A stretch of 64,000 nt of DNA. Source: Rhodobacteraceae bacterium F11138. Its GTDB lineage: Bacteria; Pseudomonadota; Alphaproteobacteria; Rhodobacterales; Rhodobacteraceae. Every line of letters begins with the position of its first letter. Position 1 is the first letter of the stretch. The stretch covers positions 183,756-247,755 of the forward strand of contig JAEKDP010000007.1 of the NCBI GenBank assembly GCA_016521575.1. Reading direction: 5' to 3'. The notes beneath the pieces were generated by a model. That model searched no databases. It saw only the letters and a program-made list of their open reading frames with translations, and had not been told where the DNA came from. This document shows positions 9,320-18,849 of the stretch, one piece after another. The translations under genes and the position numbers were made by a program.

Positions 9320-10319
9320 AGCGGATCCTCGGGTCAAGAATGCCATAGAGAACGTCGGCGATCAGGTTGAACAGAACGATCAGGATGGCAAAGATGAAGG
9401 CCAGCGTCTGTACCATCGGCAGATCGTTGGCCTGGATCGCGCCGATCAGCAGGTGGCCGATGCCGTTCACCTTGAACACCTGTTCAGTGATGATGGCGCC
9501 GCCAAAGATCGCCGGAACCCCCAGCGCGATGACCGTGACCACCGGGATCATCGAGTTGCGCAGCACATGCAGCATGACCACCGTGTATTCGCCCAGCCCC
9601 TTGGCGCGGGCGGTGCGGACATAGTCCTGGTTCAGGTTGTCCAGCATGCTTGAGCGCATGAAACGGCTGATCTGGGCGGTGATCTGCAACGCCAGAACCA
9701 TTACCGGCATGATCATCTGTTGCAACTGGCGAACGAAACTGTCCCAATCGACCACCTGCAGCGTGGTGTCATAGATCGACGGGAACCATCCCAGATTGAC
9801 TGAAAAGATCACGATCACCAACACACCCGAAAAGAACGGCGGAACGGAAAATCCGACCATGGATACGAAGGTGCCCAACTGATCGAACCAGGAATATTGC
9901 CGATAGGCTGAATAGATGCCGATCGGAATGGCGATCAGGATGCCAACCACATAGGCGGTGCCCACGACCCAGAGCGTTTGCGGGATACGCTGAGCGACGA
10001 TGTCCATGACCGGCGAACGGGTCTGCCAGCTGATCATCCTCAGCTTGCCCTCGGCAAACTGTGTGCCGAAGATATGGTCGATCAGAACCTGGGGTTCGAT
10101 CCAGTAGAATTGCACGATCCATTTCCAGAAACGTACATGCATCGGTTCGCCCAGTCCCAGGGCCAGGCGCATCTTCTCCTTGACCTCGGGCGGCACGGTC
10201 AGGGGCACCTGTGCCATCGGATCACCCGGGGCCAGTTCCAGTAGCAGGAAAATCACCAATGCGATGAATACAAGGGTGGGAACCGCCAGCGCCAGACGCC
10301 GGATCGTGAATGTCAGCAT
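9312..10319 (-). CDS. Peptide-type ABC transporter permease, DppB/OppB family
   Basis: Partner permease of 335 residues with the family N-terminus MLTFTIRRLALAVPTLVF and about six membrane helices. The coupling loop (TARAKGLGEYTVVMLHVLRN) and the ending YGILDPRIRYD are standard. It lies between the solute-binding protein gene (85-base gap containing a strong hairpin) and the second permease gene (8-base overlap). Together with the fused ATPase encoded divergently at 12382 it would form one importer. Confidence 0.93.
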   Translation of the reverse strand: MLTFTIRRLALAVPTLVFIALVIFLLLELAPGDPMAQVPLTVPPEVKEKMRLALGLGEPMHVRFWKWIVQFYWIEPQVLIDHIFGTQFAEGKLRMISWQTRSPVMDIVAQRIPQTLWVVGTAYVVGILIAIPIGIYSAYRQYSWFDQLGTFVSMVGFSVPPFFSGVLVIVIFSVNLGWFPSIYDTTLQVVDWDSFVRQLQQMIMPVMVLALQITAQISRFMRSSMLDNLNQDYVRTARAKGLGEYTVVMLHVLRNSMIPVVTVIALGVPAIFGGAIITEQVFKVNGIGHLLIGAIQANDLPMVQTLAFIFAILIVLFNLIADVLYGILDPRIRYD

Positions 10320-10363
10320 ACGGAAAGCCTTTGCGCATCTGCCTTGAACAGAATCAAGCCGGA

Positions 10364-10389
10364 CGCGCCCCGGAACGGACCGGGGCGCG
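10364..10389 (-). promoter_or_regulatory. Intercistronic hairpin between binding-protein and permease genes
   Basis: A perfect 10-bp GC stem (10364-10373 with 10380-10389) and a six-base loop lie in the 85-base gap after the binding-protein stop at 10405 and before the permease start at 10319. There is no T-run, so it is not a classical terminator. In other importers such hairpins protect the upstream mRNA and give more binding protein than permease; that role here is inferred. Confidence 0.55.
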
Positions 10390-10404
10390 CGGTATCAGGC
10401 AGAT

Positions 10405-12111
10405 TTACGAGTCTTCAAGCCGATACCAGTCGGCGACGTTCCACAGCTCGCTGTCCCAGACATTCAGGATCACGCCGCCCAGGCTGTTGGAATGGGCCGA
10501 AACGCGGCCGCGATCCACCAGCGGCAGAATGCTGTAGCTGTCCTTGGTCAGCATGTCGTTCAGCTTCTTGGCGATCTCCGAGCGTTTTTCCATCTCGCCG
10601 GTGCGTCCGAGTTCGGCGATCAGCTCATCATAGGCCGGATCACAGAACCGGTTGATGTTCTCGCCCTGCCACTGGCTTTCAGGTCTTGGCATCTTGTCGC
10701 AGGTGCGTTGGGCCAGATAGTTTTCCGGATCGGTGCCATCAAAGTTGTTGGCGTACATTTCGACGTCGGCATAGAATTTCTGGAACGTGTCCGGGCTGCC
10801 GGGATCGCCGCCGAAGAAGACCGAACCCGAGATGTTGCGCAATTCGGTCTCAACACCGATTTCGCTCCACCACTGTTTGATCAGCGCCTGGAAATCCTGA
10901 CGCACCGCGTTGGTCGAGGTCTGATACAGCAGCGACAGGCGCATACCGTCCTTGGTGCGGATGCCGTCCGCGCCCTTGACCCAGCCGGCGTCGTCCAGCA
11001 TCTGGTTCGCCGCGGCGATGTCCTGTTTCAGACAGTCCGTGTTGTCGCTGGCATACATTGCCGGTGCGGGGACCATGTTGCAGGTCGCCCGGCCCGCCTG
11101 ACCATAACCGATCTCGACCAGCAGATCGCGATCGATCGCCATGCTGAGCGCTTCGCGCACGGCCCGGTCGCTGAGAATGGGATGCGGGTGCTTGGCGGTC
11201 GCGCGCTCGTCGTCGGGCAGATCCGGCGACGGGTCGGTCATGTTGATCTCGATACGTTCGACCAGGGTGCCAAAGGCCGACACCGGCGTGCCCTTGCCGG
11301 CCTCGGCCATCTTCGAGATGACTTCGGGGGCCAGTTGCAGGTTCCAGGCATAATCATATTCGCCTGTTTCCATGACGGCGCGTCCCGCGGCCGTGGCATC
11401 GCCGCCGCCCTTGAAGGTCAGCGTGGCAAACGCCGGCTTGTCAGGATCGCGATAATTCTGGTTGGCCGACATGGTGATCACGTCGTTGGGTTTGAATTCA
11501 TCCACCACGAAGGGGCCGGTGCCGATGGGGTTGAAATTAGCCTCGGTGCATTCGGGGGCTTTTGGGCCCAGGCAATCGGCAAACTGCGCGGCTTGGATGA
11601 TCGGGGACTGAGCACCCATGAACGGGCCATAGGGGTTGGGTTTGGGTTCGACAAAGGTGACCTTGACGGTCATGTCGTCGAGGGCTTCGACCTTGGAGAC
11701 GCCTTCGAACTTGGCAGCCTGCGCACAGCCGCCTTCGGGGTGCATGCAATATTCGGCGGTAAAGACCACGTCGGCCGAAGTCACGGCCGTGCCATCGGAC
11801 CACAGCAGATCCGGCTTCAGTTTCCATGTGATGGTTGTCAGGTCTTCGCTGACGCCGCCGTTTTCCAGCGTCGGGATTTCAGTGGCCAGAAACGGCACCA
11901 GGGCACCGGTTTCATCGTACCGGCCCAGGGGTTCCAGAACCAGGCTGGAGCTTTCGACATCCTTGGTTCCGGCCGACAGATACGGATTCAGGATTGAAGG
12001 TGCCTGCCAGTAGATGATGCTGACATTGCCGTCCGACCCACGTTCCGCCATGGCCATGGGGGCCAGCGCCGTGGATGCGAGCGCACCCATCAATAGGGTT
12101 TTGATTTTCAT
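10405..12111 (-). CDS. Peptide-type ABC transporter substrate-binding protein
   Basis: A periplasmic solute-binding protein of family 5 (DppA/OppA type), 568 residues. A signal peptide ends near AMA-E (residue 22). The family core is visible in LEPLGRYDETG, WKLKPDLLWSDGTAVTSADV, GTGPFVVDEFKPNDV and DRAVREALSMAIDRDLLV. It captures the ligand for the two downstream permeases. The start at 12111 has a GGAGAG ribosome site; an open extension upstream lacks a signal sequence. Four or more cysteines in the mature domain (for example CMHPEGGC) may form disulfides. The ligand class cannot be read from sequence, though the linked amidohydrolases suggest acylated amino acids or small peptides. Confidence 0.93.
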   Translation of the reverse strand: MKIKTLLMGALASTALAPMAMAERGSDGNVSIIYWQAPSILNPYLSAGTKDVESSSLVLEPLGRYDETGALVPFLATEIPTLENGGVSEDLTTITWKLKPDLLWSDGTAVTSADVVFTAEYCMHPEGGCAQAAKFEGVSKVEALDDMTVKVTFVEPKPNPYGPFMGAQSPIIQAAQFADCLGPKAPECTEANFNPIGTGPFVVDEFKPNDVITMSANQNYRDPDKPAFATLTFKGGGDATAAGRAVMETGEYDYAWNLQLAPEVISKMAEAGKGTPVSAFGTLVERIEINMTDPSPDLPDDERATAKHPHPILSDRAVREALSMAIDRDLLVEIGYGQAGRATCNMVPAPAMYASDNTDCLKQDIAAANQMLDDAGWVKGADGIRTKDGMRLSLLYQTSTNAVRQDFQALIKQWWSEIGVETELRNISGSVFFGGDPGSPDTFQKFYADVEMYANNFDGTDPENYLAQRTCDKMPRPESQWQGENINRFCDPAYDELIAELGRTGEMEKRSEIAKKLNDMLTKDSYSILPLVDRGRVSAHSNSLGGVILNVWDSELWNVADWYRLEDS

Positions 12112-12323
12112 ATTTCTCTCCGTTGTTGGACATGTCGGTGTCCTGGTTGTCTCCGCCTTGCTGGCGGATGTCCGGTTATGCCGCTGCCGCATCGTTTGGT
12201 TCGAAAAAGGGGCGAATGCAGTTGCGTCCGCCCGTCAAACCGGCCTTGCAGTCTGGGATTTGCGCATCGAATACCGAGTTTTCGAAAAATGCAAGCCTTG
12301 CGTTGGGAAATTTGGGAACGGGT

Positions 12324-12353
12324 TTGACAGCGCCGGTATTCGCGCCGTAGCTT
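12324..12353 (+). promoter_or_regulatory. Putative promoter of the ATPase-amidohydrolase operon
   Basis: TTGACA (12324-12329) and TAGCTT (12348-12353) are separated by 18 bases, about 30 bases before the ATG at 12382. They lie in the 270-base divergent gap between the binding protein and ATPase genes. The -10 box is weak. Confidence 0.4.
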
Positions 12354-12381
12354 CCGGCGCGAGACCAAAAGGAAACTGAAT

Positions 12382-14202
12382 ATGCTGGATCAGCCGATTG
12401 CGCGTGTCGAAGGGCTTCGGGTCGCGTTCCAAACCAAGGATGGCCCGGTGGTCGGCGTTCAGGACGTGTCGTTCGATGTCCATCCGGGTGAAACCGTCTG
12501 TATCGTCGGCGAATCCGGGTCCGGCAAATCGGTGACGTCGCTGTCGCTGATGCGGCTGGTGGAATTCGGCGGCGGTTCGATCGAAGCAGGGCAGCTGATC
12601 TTTGACCGCAAGGATGGCGACGAACTGGATGTTGCAACGGCCGAACAGGACCTGATGCGCCAGATCCGGGGCAACGAGATCGGCATGATCTTTCAGGAAC
12701 CCATGACGGCGCTGAACCCGGTGTTCACGATCGGGCGGCAATTGACCGAAGGGTTGCGGGTTCACAAGGGTCTGTCGCGGGCCGATGCCACTGAACGTGC
12801 CCTGACCCTGTTGCGCGAGGTGCGCATCCCTGAACCTGAACGCCGCCTCAAGCAATATCCGCATGAGCTGTCGGGCGGGATGCGCCAGCGGGTTGTGATC
12901 GCCATGGCAATGGCCTGCGCGCCGCGCCTGCTGATCGCGGACGAACCGACCACGGCGCTGGACGTGACCATCCAGGCCGAGATCCTGGCATTGATGGACC
13001 GGCTCAAACGGGAAACCGGCACGGCGGTGATGTTCATCACCCATGATATGGCCGTCGTGGCCCAGATGGCCGACCGCGTGGTGGTGATGTTCCGGGGCAA
13101 CAAGGTCGAGGAAGGCACCGTCCAGGAGATATTTGAAACGCCGCAGCACCCCTATACCAAGGCGCTGCTGGCGGCGGTGCCGAAACTGGGCGAGATGCGC
13201 GGGAAATCGGCACCCGAACCGATGAAGCTGCTGGGAAAAGACGATCAGACCATCGCGCCAATTCCTGGCACCGATGAGGTGCTGCTGTCGGTCAGGAACC
13301 TGACCACGCGATTCGCGGTCAAGGGCGGTTTTTTCCGCCGCACCGTGGCTCAGGTGCACGCGGTCGAGGATATATCGTTTACCATCAATCGTGGCCAGAC
13401 ATTGTCATTGGTGGGCGAATCCGGGTGCGGGAAATCCACCGCGGGGCGCTCTATCCTGCGTCTGGTCGAACCCGACGCCGGGCAGATCGATCTGGACGGG
13501 GTCGATATCATGCAGCTGAACGCCGGCGCGCTGCGCGACGCGCGGCTGGACATGCAAATGATCTTTCAGGATCCGTTTGCGTCTCTGAACCCGCAGATGC
13601 AGCTGATGGATCAGGTCGCAGAGCCGCTGCGCAACTATGGCAACCATGCCGCCGACAGCATCCGCGAGCGGGTTTCGATGCTGTTCGACCGGGTCGAGTT
13701 GCCCCGCAGTTTCATGCGCCGTTATCCGCACGAGTTGTCCGGGGGACAGCGTCAACGGGTGGCGATCGCGCGGGCTTTGGCGCTGAATCCCAAGCTGATC
13801 GTGGCGGACGAGGCGGTGTCGGCGCTGGATGTCAGCGTGCAGGCGCAGGTGTTGAACCTGATGATGGAGTTGCAGGCCGAACTGGGCCTGTCCTTTCTGT
13901 TCATCAGTCACGATATGGCGGTGGTCGAACGGGTCAGCCATCAGGTCGGGGTGATGTATCTGGGCCGTATCGTCGAAATGGGGCCGCGCGCACGAGTGTT
14001 CGAAAACCCCCAGCACCCCTATACGCAGGCGTTGATGAAAGCGGTTCCCATCGCCGATCCGCGCAAGCGCAAATCCGAAAAGGATCTGAATTTCAAACCG
14101 ATCCCGTCTCCGATTCACGGGTTGGACTATGATCCGGCGCCGTCAGTATACGAAGAGGTCGAGCCGGGGCATTATGTCCTGACGACGGACAGCGGGTATT
14201 GA
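12382..14202 (+). CDS. Fused two-domain peptide ABC transporter ATPase (DppD-DppF/GsiA type)
   Basis: One 606-residue chain carries both nucleotide-binding domains of a peptide-class importer, which are separate DppD and DppF proteins in many bacteria. Domain 1 has Walker A GESGSGKS (43-50), signature LSGGMRQR and Walker B LLIADEPT. Domain 2 has Walker [10 protein letters not shown] (345-353), signature LSGGQRQR and Walker [13 protein letters not shown]. Each domain ends with an oligopeptide-type C-terminal segment ([18 protein letters not shown]). An AAGGAAA ribosome site precedes the ATG. It powers the permease pair encoded divergently to the left and heads an operon with three M20 peptidase-family genes. 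Confidence 0.94.
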   Translation: MLDQPIARVEGLRVAFQTKDGPVVGVQDVSFDVHPGETVCIVGESGSGKSVTSLSLMRLVEFGGGSIEAGQLIFDRKDGDELDVATAEQDLMRQIRGNEIGMIFQEPMTALNPVFTIGRQLTEGLRVHKGLSRADATERALTLLREVRIPEPERRLKQYPHELSGGMRQRVVIAMAMACAPRLLIADEPTTALDVTIQAEILALMDRLKRETGTAVMFITHDMAVVAQMADRVVVMFRGNKVEEGTVQEIFETPQHPYTKALLAAVPKLGEMRGKSAPEPMKLLGKDDQTIAPIPGTDEVLLSVRNLTTRFAVKGGFFRRTVAQVHAVEDISFTINRGQTLSLVGESGCGKSTAGRSILRLVEPDAGQIDLDGVDIMQLNAGALRDARLDMQMIFQDPFASLNPQMQLMDQVAEPLRNYGNHAADSIRERVSMLFDRVELPRSFMRRYPHELSGGQRQRVAIARALALNPKLIVADEAVSALDVSVQAQVLNLMMELQAELGLSFLFISHDMAVVERVSHQVGVMYLGRIVEMGPRARVFENPQHPYTQALMKAVPIADPRKRKSEKDLNFKPIPSPIHGLDYDPAPSVYEEVEPGHYVLTTDSGY

Positions 14203-14203
14203 A

Positions 14204-15373
14204 ATGGTGGAAAATCTCGATGCGAAGGCGATCATGGATCGGCTGGTGGCCTTTCCGACGGTCAGCCGCGACACCAATCTGCCGCTGATCGACTGGGTCC
14301 AGGATTATCTGGCCGGTCATGGCATCACCGCACATCGCTGGGTCGACCCGGATCAGCGGCACAAGGCGGCGCTGTTCGCGCATGTCGGCCCGTGGGAACC
14401 CGGCGCGGTGGTCTTGTCGGGGCATACCGACGTGGTGCCGGTCGACGGTCAGCCATGGGATACGGATCCGTTCGAGGTGGTCGAAAAGGACGGCAAGTAT
14501 TTCGGGCGCGGCACCTGCGATATGAAAGGCTTTGACGCCATCGCGATCTGGGCCCTGGTACAGGCACATCTGCTTGGGGTCTCCCGCCCGCTGCAACTGG
14601 CGCTCAGCTTTGACGAAGAGATCGGATGCACCGGCGCGCCGCCGATGATCGAAGCGATGCAGCCGGTTCTTCCCAGGGGATCGATGGTCATCGTGGGCGA
14701 GCCTTCGATGATGCAGGCCGTCACCGGTCACAAGGGCGGGCAGGGGTTTGACACCCATGTGATCGGCTTTGAGGTGCATTCGTCGCTGCTGCACACCGGT
14801 GTGAACGCGATCATGTATGGCGCCAAGCTGATTGACTGGGCCAATACGGTCAATGCGGCCAACAGGGCGGCACAGCCCAGCGATCTGGCGGCGATGTTCG
14901 ATCCGCCCTATACCACGGCGCATGTGGGCATGATCGAAGGCGGCACCGCCCACAACATCACCGCCAAGGACTGCCGGTTCAGCTTTGATTTCCGCGCGGT
15001 TGCGGGGGAACGGCTGCAGGACTGGGGTGAACGGTACAAGGCCCGCGTGCGCGAGGTCGAGGCCGAAATGCAGGCCGTGCACCCGGACAGCCGAATCGAG
15101 ATCAGCGAACGTTTCAATGTGCCGGCGCTGGAACCCGAGACCCATGGCGAGGCGGAAACGCTGGTGCGCGCGCTCACCGGCGACAATGCCAGCCATGTGG
15201 TCAGCTACGGCACCGAAGCCGGTCAGTTCCAGCAGGCCGGGTATTCCGCCGTGGTCTGTGGCCCGGGCAATATCGCCCAGGCGCATCAGCCGAACGAATA
15301 TATCACCAAGGCGCAGTTCGAGGCGGGGATCGGTTTCATGGAACGGCTGATCGCACTGCTGCAGAAAGGATAG
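14204..15373 (+). CDS. argE: M20 family acetylornithine deacetylase-like amidohydrolase
   Basis: A 389-residue zinc amidohydrolase of the ArgE type, which removes the acetyl group from N-acetylornithine or related N-acyl amino acids. The metal-site motifs LSGHTDVVPVDG and GRGTCDMKGFDA, the catalytic EEIGCTGAPP, and the dimerisation domain in the middle (about 180-290) are in the expected order. The start lies one base after the TGA of the ATPase gene. Because it sits in a peptide-uptake operon rather than with arginine genes, it may act on imported N-acylated compounds instead of, or as well as, in arginine synthesis; the symbol gives the family resemblance, not a proven role. Confidence 0.85.
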   Translation: MVENLDAKAIMDRLVAFPTVSRDTNLPLIDWVQDYLAGHGITAHRWVDPDQRHKAALFAHVGPWEPGAVVLSGHTDVVPVDGQPWDTDPFEVVEKDGKYFGRGTCDMKGFDAIAIWALVQAHLLGVSRPLQLALSFDEEIGCTGAPPMIEAMQPVLPRGSMVIVGEPSMMQAVTGHKGGQGFDTHVIGFEVHSSLLHTGVNAIMYGAKLIDWANTVNAANRAAQPSDLAAMFDPPYTTAHVGMIEGGTAHNITAKDCRFSFDFRAVAGERLQDWGERYKARVREVEAEMQAVHPDSRIEISERFNVPALEPETHGEAETLVRALTGDNASHVVSYGTEAGQFQQAGYSAVVCGPGNIAQAHQPNEYITKAQFEAGIGFMERLIALLQKG

Positions 15374-15376
15374 ACA

Positions 15377-16543
15377 ATGCCGATCAAGAACCGAATGGCG
15401 GAAATGCATGACGAAATCACCGGTTGGCGGCGTCACCTGCATGCCCATCCCGAACTGATGTTCGACGTGCAGAACACCGCTGATTTCGTGGTCGCGCAGT
15501 TGCGTGAATTCGGCATCGACGACATAACCACGGGTATCGGGAAGACCGGTGTGGTGGCGCGCATTCGGGGGCGCTCGGACACGTCAGGCAAGGTCATCGG
15601 GCTGCGTGCGGACATGGATGCCCTGCCCATCACCGAAGCGACCGGCCTGGACTATGCCAGTACGGTCCCCGGCAAGATGCACGCCTGTGGCCACGATGGG
15701 CACACGGCGATGTTGCTGGGCGCGGCGAAATACCTGGCCGAAACCCGCAATTTCGATGGCACGGTGGTTCTGATCTTTCAGCCCGCCGAAGAAGGCGGCG
15801 GTGGCGGGCGCGAGATGTGCCGCGACGGTCTGATGGAACGCTGGGGTATCCAGGAAGTATATGGCATGCACAACATGCCCGGCATCCCCGCGGGGGAATT
15901 TGCCATACGTTCGGGGGCGCAACTGGCCAGCGCGGACCAGTTCGACATCACCATCACCGGCAAGGGCGGCCATGCCGCCGCGCCGCATGAGGCAATCGAT
16001 ACAAATCTGGCGGCGGCGCATGTGGTGGTTGCGCTGCAATCCATCGTGTCGCGCAACGCAAACCCGCTGACCAATCTGGTGGTTTCGGTCTGCACGATGC
16101 GCAGCGACAGCGAGGCGCATAACGTCATTCCGCAGACGGTCCTGCTGCGTGGCACGGTGCGGGCGCTGGATCAGGACATGCGCGAAATGGCGGCCGAACG
16201 GGTGCAGCGCATCGTGACCGCCACCGCCGAGGCCTATGGCTGCACGGCGCAGATCGACTATGAATGGGGATATCCGATCACGGTGAACCATCCGGATCAG
16301 ACCGGGTTTGCGGCCGATGCCGCCGAAGTGGTGGCAGGCCGGGTTCAGCGCGACACGCCGCCGATCATGCCGGCCGAGGATTTCGCGTTCATGCTGCAGG
16401 AACGCCCGGGTGCCTATATGTTCCTGGGCAATGGCGATGGCGCGATGGTGCATCACCCCGCCTATGACTTCAACGACCAGATCATCCCGACCGGCTGCAG
16501 CTGGTTTGCCGAACTGGTTGAACGACGAATGCCTACGGCGTAA
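15377..16543 (+). CDS. M20 family amidohydrolase (HipO-like), copy 1
   Basis: A 388-residue cytoplasmic metal-dependent amidohydrolase related to hippurate hydrolase and N-acyl-amino-acid amidohydrolases. Metal ligands are visible in HACGHDGHTAML and QPAEEGGGGG, with a late HHPAYDFND motif. It starts three bases after the ArgE-like stop, so it is in the same operon. It is clearly paralogous to the next gene: the blocks GKVIGLRADMDALPI and FDGTVV.IFQPAEEGGGGG, among others, match almost residue for residue. The likely reaction is hydrolysis of an N-acyl (aromatic or aliphatic) amino acid; the precise substrate is unknown. Confidence 0.9.
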   Translation: MPIKNRMAEMHDEITGWRRHLHAHPELMFDVQNTADFVVAQLREFGIDDITTGIGKTGVVARIRGRSDTSGKVIGLRADMDALPITEATGLDYASTVPGKMHACGHDGHTAMLLGAAKYLAETRNFDGTVVLIFQPAEEGGGGGREMCRDGLMERWGIQEVYGMHNMPGIPAGEFAIRSGAQLASADQFDITITGKGGHAAAPHEAIDTNLAAAHVVVALQSIVSRNANPLTNLVVSVCTMRSDSEAHNVIPQTVLLRGTVRALDQDMREMAAERVQRIVTATAEAYGCTAQIDYEWGYPITVNHPDQTGFAADAAEVVAGRVQRDTPPIMPAEDFAFMLQERPGAYMFLGNGDGAMVHHPAYDFNDQIIPTGCSWFAELVERRMPTA

Positions 16544-16614
16544 CAGATAGGGCATTCACCCGGCCCGGTCCTCAGATGTACCGCGCCGCCGATACATCTA
16601 CAGGAGACGCATAT

Positions 16615-17778
16615 ATGCCCGTCAAGAACCGTTTTGCCGAATTGCAGGATGAAATCACCGCCTGGCGACGGGATATCCATGAACATCCCGAGATCCTGTT
16701 CGAAACCCACCGCACCAGCGCGCTGGTGGCGGAAAAGCTGACGGATTTCGGCTGTGACGAGGTGGTGACCGGTATCGGGCGCACGGGCGTCGTGGGTGTC
16801 ATCAAGGGAAAATCCGACAGTTCGGGCAAGGTGATCGGCCTGCGCGCGGACATGGATGCGCTGCCCATCCTTGAGGCGACCGGCGTGGACTATGCCAGCA
16901 AGACGCCCGGTGCGATGCACGCCTGCGGCCATGACGGCCATACCGCAATGCTGCTGGGCGCGGCGAAATACCTGACCGAGACCCGCAATTTCGACGGCAC
17001 CGTCGTGGTGATCTTTCAGCCCGCCGAAGAGGGCGGCGGCGGCGGCAAGGAGATGTGCGACGATGGCATGATGGAACGCTGGGGCATCCAGGAAGTGTAT
17101 GGCATGCACAACTGGCCGGGTCAGCCGGTCGGCAGTTTTGCGATCCGTTCGGGGGCGTTCTTTGCCGCCACCGATCAGTTCGACATCACGCTGGAAGGGC
17201 GCGGCGGACATGCGGCGAAACCGCATGACACGGTGGACACGACCGTGATGGCGGCGCAGACCGTAATGGCCTTGCAGACCATTGCCAGCCGGAATGCCGA
17301 TCCCGTCGATCAGGTGGTGGTTTCGGTGACCTCGTTTGAAACCTCGTCCAAGGCGTTCAACGTGATCCCGCAGAAGGTACAGATCAAAGGCACGGTGCGC
17401 ACCATGAGCCCGGCCATGCGGGATCTGGCCGAGACACGGATCAAGGACATCTGCTCGGGCACCGCCGCGACTTTTGGCGGCACCGCCGATGTCACCTATT
17501 ACCGCGGTTATCCGGTGATGGTGAACCATGGCGATCAGACCGATTTCGCCGCCGAGATTGCGCGCAAGGTGTCGGGGGCCTGCGATGACGCCCCGCTGGT
17601 GATGGGGGGCGAGGATTTCGCCTATATGCTCGAAGAGCGCCCGGGCGCCTATATTCTGGTGGGCAATGGCGACACCGCCATGGTGCACCACCCGGAATAC
17701 AACTTCAACGACGAGGCCATTCCCGCCGGCTGCAGCTGGTGGGCCGAGATCGTCGAGCAGAGAATGCCGGCTGCGTGA
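16615..17778 (+). CDS. M20 family amidohydrolase (HipO-like), copy 2
   Basis: A 387-residue paralogue of the preceding gene with the same metal motifs (HACGHDGHTAML, QPAEEGGGGGKE, HHPEYNFND) and catalytic residues. ATG at 16615 follows a CAGGAG ribosome site (16601-16606); the frame is open slightly upstream but without family resemblance. The 71-base gap after copy 1 could carry its own promoter. Divergence from copy 1 is concentrated in the N-terminal 60 residues and in the lid domain, which would be consistent with different acyl or amino acid preferences. It ends 24 bases before the convergent glycosyltransferase stop. Confidence 0.9.
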   Translation: MPVKNRFAELQDEITAWRRDIHEHPEILFETHRTSALVAEKLTDFGCDEVVTGIGRTGVVGVIKGKSDSSGKVIGLRADMDALPILEATGVDYASKTPGAMHACGHDGHTAMLLGAAKYLTETRNFDGTVVVIFQPAEEGGGGGKEMCDDGMMERWGIQEVYGMHNWPGQPVGSFAIRSGAFFAATDQFDITLEGRGGHAAKPHDTVDTTVMAAQTVMALQTIASRNADPVDQVVVSVTSFETSSKAFNVIPQKVQIKGTVRTMSPAMRDLAETRIKDICSGTAATFGGTADVTYYRGYPVMVNHGDQTDFAAEIARKVSGACDDAPLVMGGEDFAYMLEERPGAYILVGNGDTAMVHHPEYNFNDEAIPAGCSWWAEIVEQRMPAA

Positions 17779-17802
17779 ACCTCGTCGGGGCGGGCGGGTC
17801 TG

Positions 17803-18849
17803 TCAGCCCTCACACCAAAGCCGCTGGTAGACGGATTCGATACCGGCGGCTTCGGCCGCAACGCTGAAATCGGACTGCGCGATATCGCGTGCGGCCAATG
17901 ACATCGCCGCATGCCGGGTCGGGTCGCTCAGGATCGCCCGGGCGGCGGTGGCCGCGGCTTCGGGGGTGTCCTGGGCCACGATTTCGCCGCTGCGGCCTTG
18001 GGAGGAGAACGCCCGGTAGTACCCGGCATCGCTGCCGACAAAAGGCACGCCGCTGGCCATCGCTTCGAGCGGCACCATGCCGTACCCTTCATAGCGCGGC
18101 AGCTGCATCACCAGGGACAAACCGCGCATCAGGGCGGGCAGGTCGGCGGCGGCGATCTCGCCGGGAAACAGGATGCGGTCCGACAGTCCGGCCTGGGCGA
18201 TCTGATCCTGCACCTGCCGCAGGAACCCGGCATGTTCCCGCGCCGCCCGTCCGATCACCAACGCAACCGCGCCCGGCAGGTCCGGCAACAGGCGCAGCAT
18301 CGCCTGTACGAACAGATCCGTGCCTTTTTCCGGGCGGATACGGCCAATGGTGGCAATTCCGATCTGGCCACCATGGCCCAGCCCCCGCCAGGCGGCGTCC
18401 CGGTCCGGGCTGGGGGTGAACAGGTCGGTATCGACACCGTGCGGCACGACGGCGCGCACATGCGGGACGAACTCGGCCGCCTTGTCCGTCGTGGCGATCA
18501 CCGCGTCCATGCGAGAAATCAGCCATCGCGGATAGGCTGAATGCCGCCGTTGCGCGGCCGAGGTGAACACGATGCGGATCGGCAGGTCCAGCACATCGCG
18601 CGCCCAGATCGCGGCGCGCATCTCTGGATTGCGGCGCACATGCCAGATCGCAAAGGGACGATCCGGCGGCGGGCTGTGCGATTCCCGCCGGGCCTGACGC
18701 GCGGTGATCGGGTCGGGACAGCCCGGCAGCGGGTGGCCCACCAACCGCAAATCATGGCGGCGCATCTGCTGCCGGATCACGTTGGCGGCGGTGGCGGACA
18801 CTCCGGTAAAGCGCGGGTTGAAATTGGTGACGAACAGCTCAGCCATCAT
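17803..18849 (-). CDS. Family 4 glycosyltransferase, probable LPS core mannosyltransferase (LpcC-like)
   Basis: A 348-residue GT-B glycosyltransferase. The C-terminal donor-binding half has the GT4 signature EGYGMVPLEAMASGVPFVGS (an E-x7-E motif) and IGRIRPEKGTDLFVQAM. The N-terminal TNFNPRFTGVSATAANVI resembles the start of rhizobial LpcC, which adds mannose to Kdo of the LPS core. The context fits: the gene overlaps waaA (Kdo transferase) by 11 bases and is cotranscribed with it. The family call is secure; the sugar specificity is inferred from resemblance and neighbourhood. Confidence 0.8.
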   Translation of the reverse strand: MMAELFVTNFNPRFTGVSATAANVIRQQMRRHDLRLVGHPLPGCPDPITARQARRESHSPPPDRPFAIWHVRRNPEMRAAIWARDVLDLPIRIVFTSAAQRRHSAYPRWLISRMDAVIATTDKAAEFVPHVRAVVPHGVDTDLFTPSPDRDAAWRGLGHGGQIGIATIGRIRPEKGTDLFVQAMLRLLPDLPGAVALVIGRAAREHAGFLRQVQDQIAQAGLSDRILFPGEIAAADLPALMRGLSLVMQLPRYEGYGMVPLEAMASGVPFVGSDAGYYRAFSSQGRSGEIVAQDTPEAAATAARAILSDPTRHAAMSLAARDIAQSDFSVAAEAAGIESVYQRLWCEG

